Source of the DNA: an uncultured Latescibacterota bacterium
GTDB taxonomy: Bacteria; Latescibacterota; UBA2968; UBA8231
Direction: 5' to 3'
Assembly: GCA_951813615.1 (NCBI GenBank)
Contig: OX638377.1
Span: forward strand, 5,677,739-5,741,738
Length of the DNA stretch: 64,000 bases
The notes under the pieces are model-generated. The model was not told the origin of the DNA, made no database searches, and saw nothing but the letters and a program-made list of their open reading frames with translations. Positions 52,875-61,400 of this stretch are shown piece by piece. Positions within the stretch are counted from its first letter, which is position 1; the number at the start of each line of letters is the position of its first letter. Both the position numbers and the translations under genes were made by a program.

Positions 52875-53629
52875 TTCTCCGCTGGCGGAGTGCGCAAGAC
52901 GAAGTGAACGCGGTCCGACTCCTCGTTTCCCTCGTCAAATGTGAAACCATCGCAGAGCGCGAGCAACTCCCAGGCACTTGCCTCGACGCGTTCCGCGATG
53001 TCGGCGACCGGATAGATGCGCTGGACATGGGTTTCCTCGAATGCGACATCGCTCCCGTCGTGGCGGATGCGGAAGTGATTGCTCTGTAGCCGCTTGACTG
53101 GATCGTACATACTGTGCCGCTCGTAGGAAAAACCCGGCCCCTGCTCGCTGTCGCGCATGTTGCGGAAATAGCGCAGCGAATTGCGCTCGGTGCAGATGTC
53201 AAAGACGAAAAGCCCACCCGGCTGCACAATGGCCTGTGCGCCGCGCAGTGCCGCGTCGAGGTCGGCCGGTGCGAGCAGATAGTTGATGCTGTCGTACAGG
53301 CAAGTGGCCGCGTCAAAAAGCCCTAGGCCCGCTAACTGGCATAGGTCCCGCTGGATGAATTCGACGCCGGTGTCGGCGGCTTTCTCTCTCGCGACCTGTA
53401 GCATGGCCTCAGAGCGGTCCACGCCTGTTACCTCATAGCCGAGGCCGTCAAGCGCAAAGGACACGTTGCCGGTGCCGCAGGCCAAGTCAACGACGCGGGA
53501 AGTGTCGGGAGCAAAGCGGGCGAAGAGCGCATGGATGTAAGCGGCCCATTCGCCGTAATCGACGTGGGCCATTACATAGTCGTAAATGGGGGCTAGCCCT
53601 TGATAGGGCGACTGCGCGGCGTTACCCAC
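52871..53629 (-). CDS. Class I SAM-dependent methyltransferase
   Basis: A 252-aa methyltransferase. The SAM-binding motif I is VVDLACGTGNVSFAL (about 46-60), the acidic end of strand 2 is VTGVDRSEAML (about 67-77), and motif IV-like DAATCLYDSINYL (about 103-115) follows. The N-terminal YQGLAPIYDYVM is typical of small-molecule or tRNA-associated methyltransferases of the YpzK/CmoA-like type. Substrate unknown. Overlaps the nrnA-like gene by 4 bases, so both are translated together. Confidence 0.8.
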   Translation of the reverse strand: MGNAAQSPYQGLAPIYDYVMAHVDYGEWAAYIHALFARFAPDTSRVVDLACGTGNVSFALDGLGYEVTGVDRSEAMLQVAREKAADTGVEFIQRDLCQLAGLGLFDAATCLYDSINYLLAPADLDAALRGAQAIVQPGGLFVFDICTERNSLRYFRNMRDSEQGPGFSYERHSMYDPVKRLQSNHFRIRHDGSDVAFEETHVQRIYPVADIAERVEASAWELLALCDGFTFDEGNEESDRVHFVLRTPPAEK

Positions 53630-53639
53630 AACTCGCGTC

Positions 53640-53921
53640 CTAAAAGCTCAAGTCTTCGTACGGGTCGCGGTGTTCCTCGCGGAGGATCCGATAAAAGCGG
53701 TGGCGGTCCCGCCGGGCGGGCTGGCGCTCTGGGATGCCGAGCACCTCGATGTCGAGCAGACGGGTAGGCGTGGCAATGCGTATCTGCTCGCCCACGACCA
53801 CGGAGTGCGACGCCTTGGCCTGTCGCCCGTTGATCTGGACTTGCCCGGCGTCGCAGGCCCGCTTGGCTTCACTGCGCTGCTTGATCAGCCCCGTGTTCTT
53901 CAGGAAGATATCCAGTCGCAT
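53640..53921 (-). CDS. S4-domain RNA-binding protein (RqcP/HslR-like)
   Basis: A 93-aa protein made of an S4 domain. The N-terminus MRLDIFLKNTGLIKQRSEAK and the segment RACDAGQVQINGRQAK with GEQIRI are standard S4 features, as in RqcP of the ribosome-quality-control pathway and HslR. The start is well defined by this N-terminus and lies 53 bases inside the preceding surA-like gene. The short basic C-terminus (ERQPARRDRHRFYRIL) adds RNA contacts. Confidence 0.82.
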   Translation of the reverse strand: MRLDIFLKNTGLIKQRSEAKRACDAGQVQINGRQAKASHSVVVGEQIRIATPTRLLDIEVLGIPERQPARRDRHRFYRILREEHRDPYEDLSF

Positions 53922-55206
53922 TCCGTACTGGTCGGCGCAAGTTTTCCTCGTCGAGCCGAACCTCGATGTGGATTTGCTGCCGGTATTCGTCGATTAATTG
54001 GCGCATGGCCTCTGCGGTGCGGCTTTCGCGGATCAGGCCCTCGAGCACGGCTTGGTCGTCGTCAATTTTGATGATGTGACCGCCATCGTCAAAAAAGAAG
54101 GGTTCGCTGACGTCGCCCAGCTTGAGGTTGCGGAGGTAGGGCTGAAGGAATTCGGGAATCTGCTCTTTGGGGAAGGTCCCCCACAGGCCGCCCTGCATGG
54201 CCGTCTGCGGATTGGCCGAATACTGGCGGGCAAGTTGGGAAAACTCCTCGCCGTTCTGGGCGCGGCGGCGCAAGTCCTCTAGCGTTTCTCGCGTCCGCGC
54301 CTCGTCGCCTTCCGAGGTCTTGGCCAAGACCAAGATGTGGCTGGCGCAGGTGGTAGTTTCTCGTTTTTCGCGCACCTGTATCAAATGGTAGCCGTACGGG
54401 CTCAAAACCGGCTCGCTAATCTGGCCCGGTTTGAGCGCGAAGGCCGCTTCCTCAAACTCGGGCACCAAGGTCCCGGGTGAAAAACAGCCCAGGTCGCCGC
54501 CGAGGGAGGCACTGCCGGGATCTTCAGAGTGGGCGCGGGCCACTGTAGCGAAATCTTCGCCAGCGGCCAGCAAGGCCTGAATCTCTTCGATCCGCGCCCG
54601 TTTCTCTTTTAGCACCTCATCGCTGGGCTGGACTGTAATCAGAATGTGGCTGAGCGAGATTTGGGCCGGCAAGGTGTCTTGGTGGGTGATGCGGAACTCC
54701 TCTACGTCGCGGTGGCTGACGTGTACCCGATATGAGACGAAGGCGCGCATCTGGCGCGAGAGCAGGCGGTGGCGGATCTCCTTGCGGTAGCGAGCCTTGA
54801 GTTGGCGCTCGCTCAATCCCACGCGCTCTAGCATTTGCTCGAATTCCCCGTCGCTCATACTGCTCTTGGCCAGCTGGAACTGTTGGCCGAGCATCTCCTC
54901 GACTTCGGTTGGGTCGATCTGAATGCTGTCCTGTTTGGCCTTGAGAACCAGTACTTGCTCGTCGATCATGGCTTCGAGGATATCGCGGCGCAGGGCCTTG
55001 ATCTGCTCGGATTCGGCAAAGACCGAGAGCCCGCGCTGCTCGGCTTCAAAGCGCAGTCGGTAGTTGAGCTCGGACCAGAGGATTGTGTGGTTGTCAACGG
55101 TGGCGACGATGCGGTCGATGAGTTCGGGCAAGGCCCCTGCCCTCGGCGCGATACACAGCGCCAAGCAGAGAGCCAACAACAAACGATTTGGCGAATACAG
55201 TGGCAT
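53869..55206 (-). CDS. surA: Periplasmic peptidyl-prolyl isomerase/chaperone, SurA-like
   Basis: A 445-aa exported chaperone for outer-membrane proteins. Signal peptide about 1-25 (ends AGA-LPE). The SurA N-terminal core is at about 27-160 (DRIVATVDNHTILWSEL), followed by two parvulin domains: the first with ISLSHILIT and GYHLIQVREKR (about 180-285), the second with CASHILVLAKT and GHIIKIDDDQ (about 288-385). The C-terminal 25 residues lie in sequence shared with the S4 gene and look like an extension beyond the normal SurA end. Two bases separate it from the upstream PPIase gene. Confidence 0.88.
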   Translation of the reverse strand: MPLYSPNRLLLALCLALCIAPRAGALPELIDRIVATVDNHTILWSELNYRLRFEAEQRGLSVFAESEQIKALRRDILEAMIDEQVLVLKAKQDSIQIDPTEVEEMLGQQFQLAKSSMSDGEFEQMLERVGLSERQLKARYRKEIRHRLLSRQMRAFVSYRVHVSHRDVEEFRITHQDTLPAQISLSHILITVQPSDEVLKEKRARIEEIQALLAAGEDFATVARAHSEDPGSASLGGDLGCFSPGTLVPEFEEAAFALKPGQISEPVLSPYGYHLIQVREKRETTTCASHILVLAKTSEGDEARTRETLEDLRRRAQNGEEFSQLARQYSANPQTAMQGGLWGTFPKEQIPEFLQPYLRNLKLGDVSEPFFFDDGGHIIKIDDDQAVLEGLIRESRTAEAMRQLIDEYRQQIHIEVRLDEENLRRPVRNATGYLPEEHGADQAAQ

Positions 55207-55208
55207 AT

Positions 55209-56030
55209 TTAGGGAGGGGTGGGGGCTGTGATGGCCCAGTCGGTAGAGTTTTTGAGTTTGGCGACGAGCTGGTCGAGCTGAGATTGATGATGCTCGCGCA
55301 CCAGCGCCTCGACGATTTGGGAGCGCACTTGGGTGATATCCCGGACTGTGCCGACCTCACCGCGTTCAAGAATCTGGATGAGGTGATAGCCGTACTCAGT
55401 ATATATCGGCTCGGAGATGCGCTTGAGTGGCAGATCCTGGCACGCGTCCCACAGCACGGGATTTTCTGCCTCGGAGAAATAGCCCAGTTCGCCTCCTTTG
55501 TTGCGAGTGGCGGCATCGTGCGAGTACTTGCGGGCCACCTCGGCAAAACTCTCGCCGCGCTGTAGCAGAGTTTGACGCCGGGCGTTGGCCTCGCGTTGGC
55601 TAGTCAGGAGGATGTGCCGCGCTCTAATTTCGGGGTGCTGCCGGCGAAAATCGGCTTGATGCTCATCGTGGTAGCGGCGAATTGAAGTCTCGCTGAAGGC
55701 GAGTTCACGGTCTTGGAACTCGGCGTCGAGCAGGGTCGCCACCAGCAGGTCTCGCCGCGTTTGCGCTAGGAGCGTTTTGAGCCGCTCCTGCTGGTGGAGC
55801 CCGCGGGCGAGCGCCTCCTGATAGAGCAGCTCTTGGCGCACCCAATCCTCGATGAACTGCGCCCGTTCGTCTTCGGCTAAATCAGCGTCGGAGCCAGGCG
55901 CGAATTGGCTGGCGAACTCGCTCTCTGTGAGTTTGGCATCTCCGACGCGGGCGACGATGTCTCCAGTGTTCGACGATTCACACCCCGGCAGCGCGCTGAG
56001 TGCGAGCGCGATGGCAAGCAGTGATTTCAG
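55209..56030 (-). CDS. Peptidyl-prolyl isomerase lipoprotein, apparently with CTG start
   Basis: A 273-aa lipoprotein with a PpiC parvulin domain. There is no ATG, GTG or TTG in frame upstream of 55841, yet the sequence between 55842 and 56030 encodes an uninterrupted lipoprotein signal (hydrophobic stretch, lipobox LPGC, Cys at about residue 17) and a SurA-type start (IVARVGDAKLTESEF). The frame opens at CTG 56030, preceded by GGAGGAG with 5-base spacing and overlapping the mfd stop as CTGA. The parvulin domain has IRARHILLTSQ (about 133) and GYHLIQILERG (about 213). It is likely a periplasmic outer- or inner-membrane-anchored foldase acting with the SurA-like protein next to it. Confidence 0.72.
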   Translation of the reverse strand: MKSLLAIALALSALPGCESSNTGDIVARVGDAKLTESEFASQFAPGSDADLAEDERAQFIEDWVRQELLYQEALARGLHQQERLKTLLAQTRRDLLVATLLDAEFQDRELAFSETSIRRYHDEHQADFRRQHPEIRARHILLTSQREANARRQTLLQRGESFAEVARKYSHDAATRNKGGELGYFSEAENPVLWDACQDLPLKRISEPIYTEYGYHLIQILERGEVGTVRDITQVRSQIVEALVREHHQSQLDQLVAKLKNSTDWAITAPTPP

Positions 56031-59000
56031 AGGATCTCCTCCAGGGTATTGCGCGCCTTTTCCAAGCGCTCTATCTCGTCGCGGCCCGGCACCTGGACCT
56101 CGATCTTGAGCTGCTCACCCAAATCAAATTCCAACTGGGCAGAGCACTGTTCCACCATCTTCTGGATGTCGGCTGGTGCGATCGGTCTGTCTGACGGAAA
56201 GGCGAGGCGAAAGCGACTCTGCTCCAATTGGACGCTTTCGAGGCCGAGCTGGCGGGCCATAATCTTGATTTCCATGACGTGCATTAGCGAACGCGCGGGT
56301 TGGGGCAGGCGGCCAAAGCGATCCTGCATCTCCTCGCGGATATCCAACAGTTCGACAATGCGGCCGGCGTCGGCTAAGCGCTGGTAGAACTCCATTTTTT
56401 GATCCGGGTCGTGCAAGTACTCATCTGGAATATAAGCCGAGACCGCAATTTTTATCTCGGGCTCGGGGTTGTCGGGTGAGTAATCGCCCTTGATTTCGCG
56501 CATGGCCTCGTCGAGCAAGCGGCAGTAGAGGTCGAAGCCAACCGCGGCGATAAATCCGTGTTGCTGCGCTCCTACTAGATTGCCGGCACCGCGAATCTCT
56601 AGGTCGCGCATGGCGATGTTGAACCCAGACCCCAAATCGGCGAATTCCTCGATGGCGCGCAGACGCATGCGGCTCTTCTTGGTCAGCTTTTTGCCCTTGG
56701 GCACCAGCAGGTAGGCGTAGGCGCGCTCGTTGGAGCGGCCGACCCGGCCCCTGATCTGGTAGAGCTGGCTCAGGCCCAGCGCGTCGGCGCGGTTGACGAT
56801 GATGGTGTTGACCGAAGGAATGTCGATACCCGATTCAATGATCATAGTGCAGACTAAACAGTCGTACTTTCGTTCCAAGAAATCGACCATGACCTTTTCT
56901 AGCTGCTTGGGCGGCATCTGTCCGTGGGCAACGCCGAAGCGCACCTGCGGCAGGAGGTCTTGCAGGTATTCCATGAGCCGCTGAATCGACTGCACTCGGT
57001 TGTGAACGACGTAAACTTGCCCGCCGCGCTCGACCTCGCGGTGGATGGCCTCGGCAATGCGGGCCTCGTCAAAAGCTAGGATCTCGGTGTGGATGGGCAG
57101 GCGATCCTGCGGCGGGGTGTTGATCACCGACATGTCCCGGGAGCCCATCATCGACATGTGCAGGGTGCGCGGAATCGGGGTCGCCGTCAGGGTCAGCACA
57201 TCGACGAGCCGCTTGAGCTGCTTGAGCCGCTCTTTGTGGCGGACCCCAAAGCGCTGCTCCTCATCGACGACCAAGAGCCCTAAGTCGCGAAAGCGGATGT
57301 CCTTGGAGAGGATGCGATGGGTGCCGATGAGCACATCGACTTGGCCGTTTTTGACGTCTTGGAGGATCTGCTGCTGTTCCTTGGGGGAACGGAAGCGGCT
57401 GAGCACCTCGACGCGCGCTGGGGTGTGCCCCATGCGTTCGGAGAAGGTCTGGTAGTGCTGCTCGGCGAGAATGGTGGTGGGCACCAGCACGGCGGTCTGC
57501 TTGTGGTCGCAGACGGCCTTGAAGGCCGCGCGCACGGCAACTTCGGTCTTGCCATAGCCGACGTCGCCGCAGACCAAGCGATCCATCGGGTGCGGCGCTT
57601 CCATGTCCTTTTTGACGTCTTCCATGGTGCGCAACTGGTCGGGCGTTTCTTGGAAGGGAAAGGCCGCCTCTAGCTCGCGGTGCAGGGGACCATCGGCTGA
57701 GAACACAAAGCCGGGCCGGGCCTTGCGCTCGGCGTAGAGATGCACCAGCTCGCTGGCCATTTTGAAGATCTCTTCGCGCGTGCGCTCCTTGAGTTTTTCC
57801 CAAGCGGCACTGCCTAGCTTGTTGAGCAGGGGCACCTCGCCTTCGGCGCTGGAATACTTGCGCAGGCGGTCGAGTTGTTCGACGGGGACGAAGACCCGGT
57901 CTTGGTCTTGGTAGGTCACGACGAGGCAATCGTGCTCGCGTCCGCCGATCCGCAGACGGCGGATGCCCGAGTAGCGGCCAATGCCGTGGTCGATGTGGAC
58001 CACGAAATCGCCGCGCTGCAAGGCCCCGGAGTTGGCGATGGACTTGGCCGCGCGGAACCGGCGATAGCGGTAGCGGCGCTTCTGGCGGCTGAAGATCTCG
58101 TGGTCGTTGAGCAGGGCTAGCTGAGCTTGCGGAAAGGTGAAGCCTCGGTGCAGCGAGCCAAGCCCGAAGTGGATCTCGGGGCAGTCGGCGAAAATTTCTT
58201 GCAAGCGGCTGGCCTGCCCCTTAGTCTCGCAGCGAATGTGGATGGCGTAGGACTCGGTGGCGAGCCGGTCGATTTCCTGCTGGAGGAGCGCTCGCTCGCC
58301 GGCAAAGGCGCGCGGCTCGGTAGCCTCGAAGCGGACGGCGTTGTCGAGCTGGCCCAAGGGAGCCGGTTCGAGCCGGGTGCGGTTGCCCAGCTGCGCTAGG
58401 AGCCAATCCCCGTCGCGCAGGAGTGCCGACGGGGGCAGCAGCGATTCTTTGTGCCGCGACCGCTCGTACTCTTGGCGCGGTTTGTCTATGGCCTTGTCTA
58501 TGGCCGCGGCGAGGTCTTCGCGCTCTTCCAAAAAGAGCACCGGCTCTTTGAGATACTCGAAAAGCCCATTGTCTCGGCCATAGAGCAAAGAGGTATAGCA
58601 CTCAATGCCGTCGAGCGATTCGCCTAGCTCTAGCTGATCTTTCAGGGGGGCGAGGGATTCTGTCGCGCCAGCGGCCTCAATCCGCTGGAGGTAATCTTCG
58701 TAAAAAGGGGAGTCGAGCAGCACCTCGCGCGCTGGCAGCACCCAAGCCTCTTCGCAGGTGTTCAGCGAGCGCTGGGTACTGACGTCAAAGTGGCGGATGG
58801 ATTCGATTTCGTCGCCGAAGAACTCGCAGCGGTAGGGATGCTCAACGCCGAAAGGGTATATGTCGAGGATGCCGCCGCGCAGGCTGAACTGCCCAATGCC
58901 GTCGATGGCCGCCACGCGATCGAAGCCGCAGGCGATCCAGTGCGAGCAGAGCGCGTCGAGGTCGCGTTCCTCTCCTACTTTGAGGACTTCCGTGCCCAAT

Positions 59001-59425
59001 TCGAGGGCATGGGGTGGGATCAGCGGATCGAGCAGGGCCGAGGCTGGGGAGACGACGATGGCCGGTTCGCCGCGCATGAGCTGGGCAGCGGCGGCTACGC
59101 GCAAGCTGGTAATTTCGAGATCCGGGGACTGCCGGTCGTAGATTCCAACGTCCCAAGTGGGGAAGTAATGGACCCTCTGCTCGCCGGCGATGACTTGGAG
59201 ATCGTCGCGCCACTGCTCGGCGCGGTCCTCGTCGGCCGCGACGATGAGCACGGGGCGTTCGAGAGCATTGCGAAGGTGGCTGGCGAGAAACGCGGCTAGG
59301 GCCGTGGGCAGCCCGTGGAACAGGACGTGTTGCTGCCTATTCGCAAGCCGGGCGGTGACCTCTTTGAAACTGTCCGTCTGGGAAGTCAGGCGAACGAGGT
59401 GGTCGAGTGAATGGGTTGAATCCAT
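56027..59425 (-). CDS. mfd: Transcription-repair coupling factor Mfd
   Basis: A 1132-aa ATP-dependent DNA translocase that removes stalled RNA polymerase and recruits UvrA. The UvrB-homology region lies at about 1-330, the RNA-polymerase-interacting domain at about 470-540 (DFVVHIDHGIGRYSGI), the helicase motor at about 580-950 with Walker A CGDVGYGKTEV (about 613) and the DEEQRFG box (about 716), GRVGRSNERAYAYLL (about 885), and the TRCF C-terminal domain follows at about 990-1132. Length and order match the family. The stop overlaps the downstream lipoprotein gene. Confidence 0.96.
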   Translation of the reverse strand: MDSTHSLDHLVRLTSQTDSFKEVTARLANRQQHVLFHGLPTALAAFLASHLRNALERPVLIVAADEDRAEQWRDDLQVIAGEQRVHYFPTWDVGIYDRQSPDLEITSLRVAAAAQLMRGEPAIVVSPASALLDPLIPPHALELGTEVLKVGEERDLDALCSHWIACGFDRVAAIDGIGQFSLRGGILDIYPFGVEHPYRCEFFGDEIESIRHFDVSTQRSLNTCEEAWVLPAREVLLDSPFYEDYLQRIEAAGATESLAPLKDQLELGESLDGIECYTSLLYGRDNGLFEYLKEPVLFLEEREDLAAAIDKAIDKPRQEYERSRHKESLLPPSALLRDGDWLLAQLGNRTRLEPAPLGQLDNAVRFEATEPRAFAGERALLQQEIDRLATESYAIHIRCETKGQASRLQEIFADCPEIHFGLGSLHRGFTFPQAQLALLNDHEIFSRQKRRYRYRRFRAAKSIANSGALQRGDFVVHIDHGIGRYSGIRRLRIGGREHDCLVVTYQDQDRVFVPVEQLDRLRKYSSAEGEVPLLNKLGSAAWEKLKERTREEIFKMASELVHLYAERKARPGFVFSADGPLHRELEAAFPFQETPDQLRTMEDVKKDMEAPHPMDRLVCGDVGYGKTEVAVRAAFKAVCDHKQTAVLVPTTILAEQHYQTFSERMGHTPARVEVLSRFRSPKEQQQILQDVKNGQVDVLIGTHRILSKDIRFRDLGLLVVDEEQRFGVRHKERLKQLKRLVDVLTLTATPIPRTLHMSMMGSRDMSVINTPPQDRLPIHTEILAFDEARIAEAIHREVERGGQVYVVHNRVQSIQRLMEYLQDLLPQVRFGVAHGQMPPKQLEKVMVDFLERKYDCLVCTMIIESGIDIPSVNTIIVNRADALGLSQLYQIRGRVGRSNERAYAYLLVPKGKKLTKKSRMRLRAIEEFADLGSGFNIAMRDLEIRGAGNLVGAQQHGFIAAVGFDLYCRLLDEAMREIKGDYSPDNPEPEIKIAVSAYIPDEYLHDPDQKMEFYQRLADAGRIVELLDIREEMQDRFGRLPQPARSLMHVMEIKIMARQLGLESVQLEQSRFRLAFPSDRPIAPADIQKMVEQCSAQLEFDLGEQLKIEVQVPGRDEIERLEKARNTLEEIL

Positions 59426-59447
59426 TCCGTTCTCAACGTGCTATTAA

Positions 59448-59607
59448 GAGTCCTAACAAAACACCCTGCTGGCGTCGCGCGGCTGCGCCGACCGTGGTCG
59501 GCGTTACCCTCGGTCGGCATATTTCTCAATATGCCTCGGTCGGATGCCTTGTCCACGGCCTTGCTCACTCGCGCTTGGGCCAACGCCGGACGTTTTGTTA
59601 GGGCCTC
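59448..59607. repeat. MITE-like structured element
   Basis: An 11-bp inverted repeat, cctaacaaaac (59452-59462) and gttttgttagg (59592-59602), encloses about 130 bases that contain two perfect hairpins: CGCCGACC/GGTCGGCG (59486-59503, 2-base loop) and GGCATATT/AATATGCC (59516-59535, 4-base loop). No protein-like frame is seen. The 298-base gap 59426-59723 contains nothing else apart from unremarkable sequence before the tRNA. Confidence 0.5.
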
Positions 59608-59723
59608 TAAAGAAGTTTATGCGGCGAAAACAGCCGGAACAGGGCATGCCCACGGTTGAGCAATCCGAAAAAAAGGGTCTGCGACGGCATGTCGTAAACC
59701 CTTTACTACCTGACAGCTTATCA

Positions 59724-59799
59724 TGGTGGAGCTGAGGGGAATCGAACCCCTGACCTCCTGAATGCCATTCAGGCGCTCTCCCAACTGAGCTACAGCCCC
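59724..59799 (-). tRNA. tRNA-Ala (anticodon GGC)
   Basis: On the minus strand the 76-nt cloverleaf starts GGGGCTGTAGCTCAG and ends with encoded CCA at 59724-59726. The acceptor pairs GGGGCTG/CAGCTCC (one G-U); D-arm GCTC/GAGC; anticodon stem CCTGA/TCAGG with loop ATGGCAT, giving anticodon GGC that reads GCC alanine codons; T-arm has GGTTCGATTCC. Confidence 0.96.
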
Positions 59800-59851
59800 A
59801 TAAGACCACAAAAGATAAGCAATTTTCCGCTATATCGTCAAGGAGGCGAGT

Positions 59852-60400
59852 TCAGCCGCCGTTAATCACCACGCCCATGTTGAGGTCAGCGGCCGCGTAG
59901 TCGTCGCGGTCGGAGGAACTGGGTCCTAGCGAGAAGAAAGTCACGCGCACTTGCACTTGCATGCCCGCGTCGAAACCGTCGCCGGTCCGCAGCGAGAGCG
60001 TCCCTAGGATATCGTCGCCCCTTTTGGTTTCGGTGATGCTCGCGCCGCCAGTGTGCCACAGCCCTTCTTCCGTCAGCACAATGCCGAGGGGGTTGATAAA
60101 GGGCTCGGTCGCGGAAAAGGAAGAGCCTTCAAAAGCCAAGGCATTAGCCGGCTCGATCTCTAGGCGCAACTCAAACTGTTTGACGTTTACCATGCCTTGA
60201 GCCGCAAAGGTGAGGACGACTTCTTGACCGGGGCCAGTAGCCGCGAATTGGTCCTCCTCAATGCGAATGCTTTGCGCATAGCGGCCGTCGAGCTGGGCTG
60301 AGAGTGCCGGTGGGTCCGCGCTGGAGTTTTTGGTCGAGTCCGTGCCGCAGGAAGCGAGCAACGCAGCGGAGAGGACTAAAGTACAATGGCGAATTTTCAT
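59852..60400 (-). CDS. Secreted lipoprotein with cohesin-like beta fold
   Basis: A 182-aa lipoprotein of unknown function. The ATG at 60400 is preceded by GAGGT 5 bases upstream and starts a lipoprotein signal MKIRHCTLVLSAALLASC, with the modified Cys in LASC at about 18. The mature part has many beta strands (VVLTFAAQG, FELRLEIEPANALAF, QVQVRVTFFSLG), a pattern like the cohesin/Ig-like fold that binds dockerins. The dockerin-like domain in the YWTD protein at 36188 makes that suggestion worth noting, but it is inference. Confidence 0.65.
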   Translation of the reverse strand: MKIRHCTLVLSAALLASCGTDSTKNSSADPPALSAQLDGRYAQSIRIEEDQFAATGPGQEVVLTFAAQGMVNVKQFELRLEIEPANALAFEGSSFSATEPFINPLGIVLTEEGLWHTGGASITETKRGDDILGTLSLRTGDGFDAGMQVQVRVTFFSLGPSSSDRDDYAAADLNMGVVINGG

Positions 60401-60551
60401 GGGATACCTCAGATCGGCTTTAAGGGCGGTGGTCGCTCCAAATAGGTTGTTTGGAGCTAAATAAGCAAGCATTTTATCCCGTTAGCATATAGAAAGTGAG
60501 CTTGAGCCAACGGGCTGTGTATTGGATATTTAGTACAACATCGAGGGCGAT

Positions 60552-60905
60552 ATGTTCTACTACTTCACATATGTGGCCGGCGGAATTTTCCTAATCTGCT
60601 TGGCCTATGCGGCCTATGTGATATTGAGGCGGCTAGTGACCTTGCGCTATTTGCGGCAGCTCGCCTTCCGAGTACAGATGCTGGCCCACGGTCGCACCGC
60701 GCGGCTCGGCAGCCTGCTCAACGCCCACCCGCTTTCGTTGTTTTTCTCCGACCGGCTCTCCGTCGAACTCGAGCGCGAGCTCGTTCACTTGGAGCGCCGC
60801 CGCCGCATCCAAACCCCCTACCACTCGCGGCAATATATGCCGTTCGCATTCGACCGGCTCAAACTGCTGAGACGCCGCGTCGAGCGCATTGAGCAGAGTA
60901 GCTAG
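60552..60905 (+). CDS. Small membrane-anchored protein of unknown function
   Basis: A 117-aa protein with one N-terminal transmembrane helix (about 6-26) and a strongly basic remainder with many Arg residues (LRRRVERIEQ at the end). I recognise no family. The start ATG follows a weak gaggg. It converges with the gene at 60909, 3 bases apart. Confidence 0.55.
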   Translation: MFYYFTYVAGGIFLICLAYAAYVILRRLVTLRYLRQLAFRVQMLAHGRTARLGSLLNAHPLSLFFSDRLSVELERELVHLERRRRIQTPYHSRQYMPFAFDRLKLLRRRVERIEQSS

Positions 60906-60908
60906 CGG

Positions 60909-61400
60909 CTAAGGCAGCGGTGCTTTCAGCCTAAGCCACGCTTTGCCGCGCCGCATCTCCACTTGCATCACGGCTCCAGTACTGAGGCCGGACCGCTCGG
61001 CCCCAAAATCCGCGAGATGGGCATCGACATAGGCGTCAATGGCGGCTAAGGCGACCGAGAGCGCGAAATAGAGCAGGCGGCTGTTGCGGCGGGCGGTGCG
61101 GTCTTGGTGGGCTTCGGGCGTAGGAGCGGAACTGATGCGGCGATGCTCGACCACAACCGAGGTGAGGGCTGCCGCGCTTGCCGCGCCAAAGAACAGTCCC
61201 TTGATGGGGCGGCTATTGTAGAACTGACCCCAACCGGGCAGTACGGCCGAGCGCAGGAGTGCGCCATGCGCCGAAGGCAGGGTGGTGCTGCGAGTCGAAT
61301 CGGCCTCTACCTCTGTGGCGCAGGCCGGTCGCCCCGCGAGCAGGGCGAGGAGCAGGCTAGCCCAACCGCATGCCAGCCGCAAGCGGATAGCCCCGGACAA
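60909..61400 (-). CDS. DUF5683-like membrane protein
   Basis: A 163-aa protein with a signal peptide or signal anchor (LLLALLAGRPACA, about 16-28) and the DUF5683 hallmark RSAVLPGWGQFYNSRPIKG (about 51-69), followed by two hydrophobic helices. DUF5683 members are found in Bacteroidota and related groups; function unknown. Its start lies 44 bases inside the fmt gene, so it is translated from the same message. Confidence 0.7.
   Translation of the reverse strand: MSGAIRLRLACGWASLLLALLAGRPACATEVEADSTRSTTLPSAHGALLRSAVLPGWGQFYNSRPIKGLFFGAASAAALTSVVVEHRRISSAPTPEAHQDRTARRNSRLLYFALSVALAAIDAYVDAHLADFGAERSGLSTGAVMQVEMRRGKAWLRLKAPLP

Noticed and set aside
55209..55841. Short version of the PPIase starting at GTG 55841
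   Set aside because: It would lack a signal peptide and the SurA-like N-terminal segment, both of which are intact in frame upstream to the CTG at 56030.
59504..59811. Small frames across the tRNA-Ala region
   Set aside because: They read through the tRNA and the MITE-like element and have no protein-like character.
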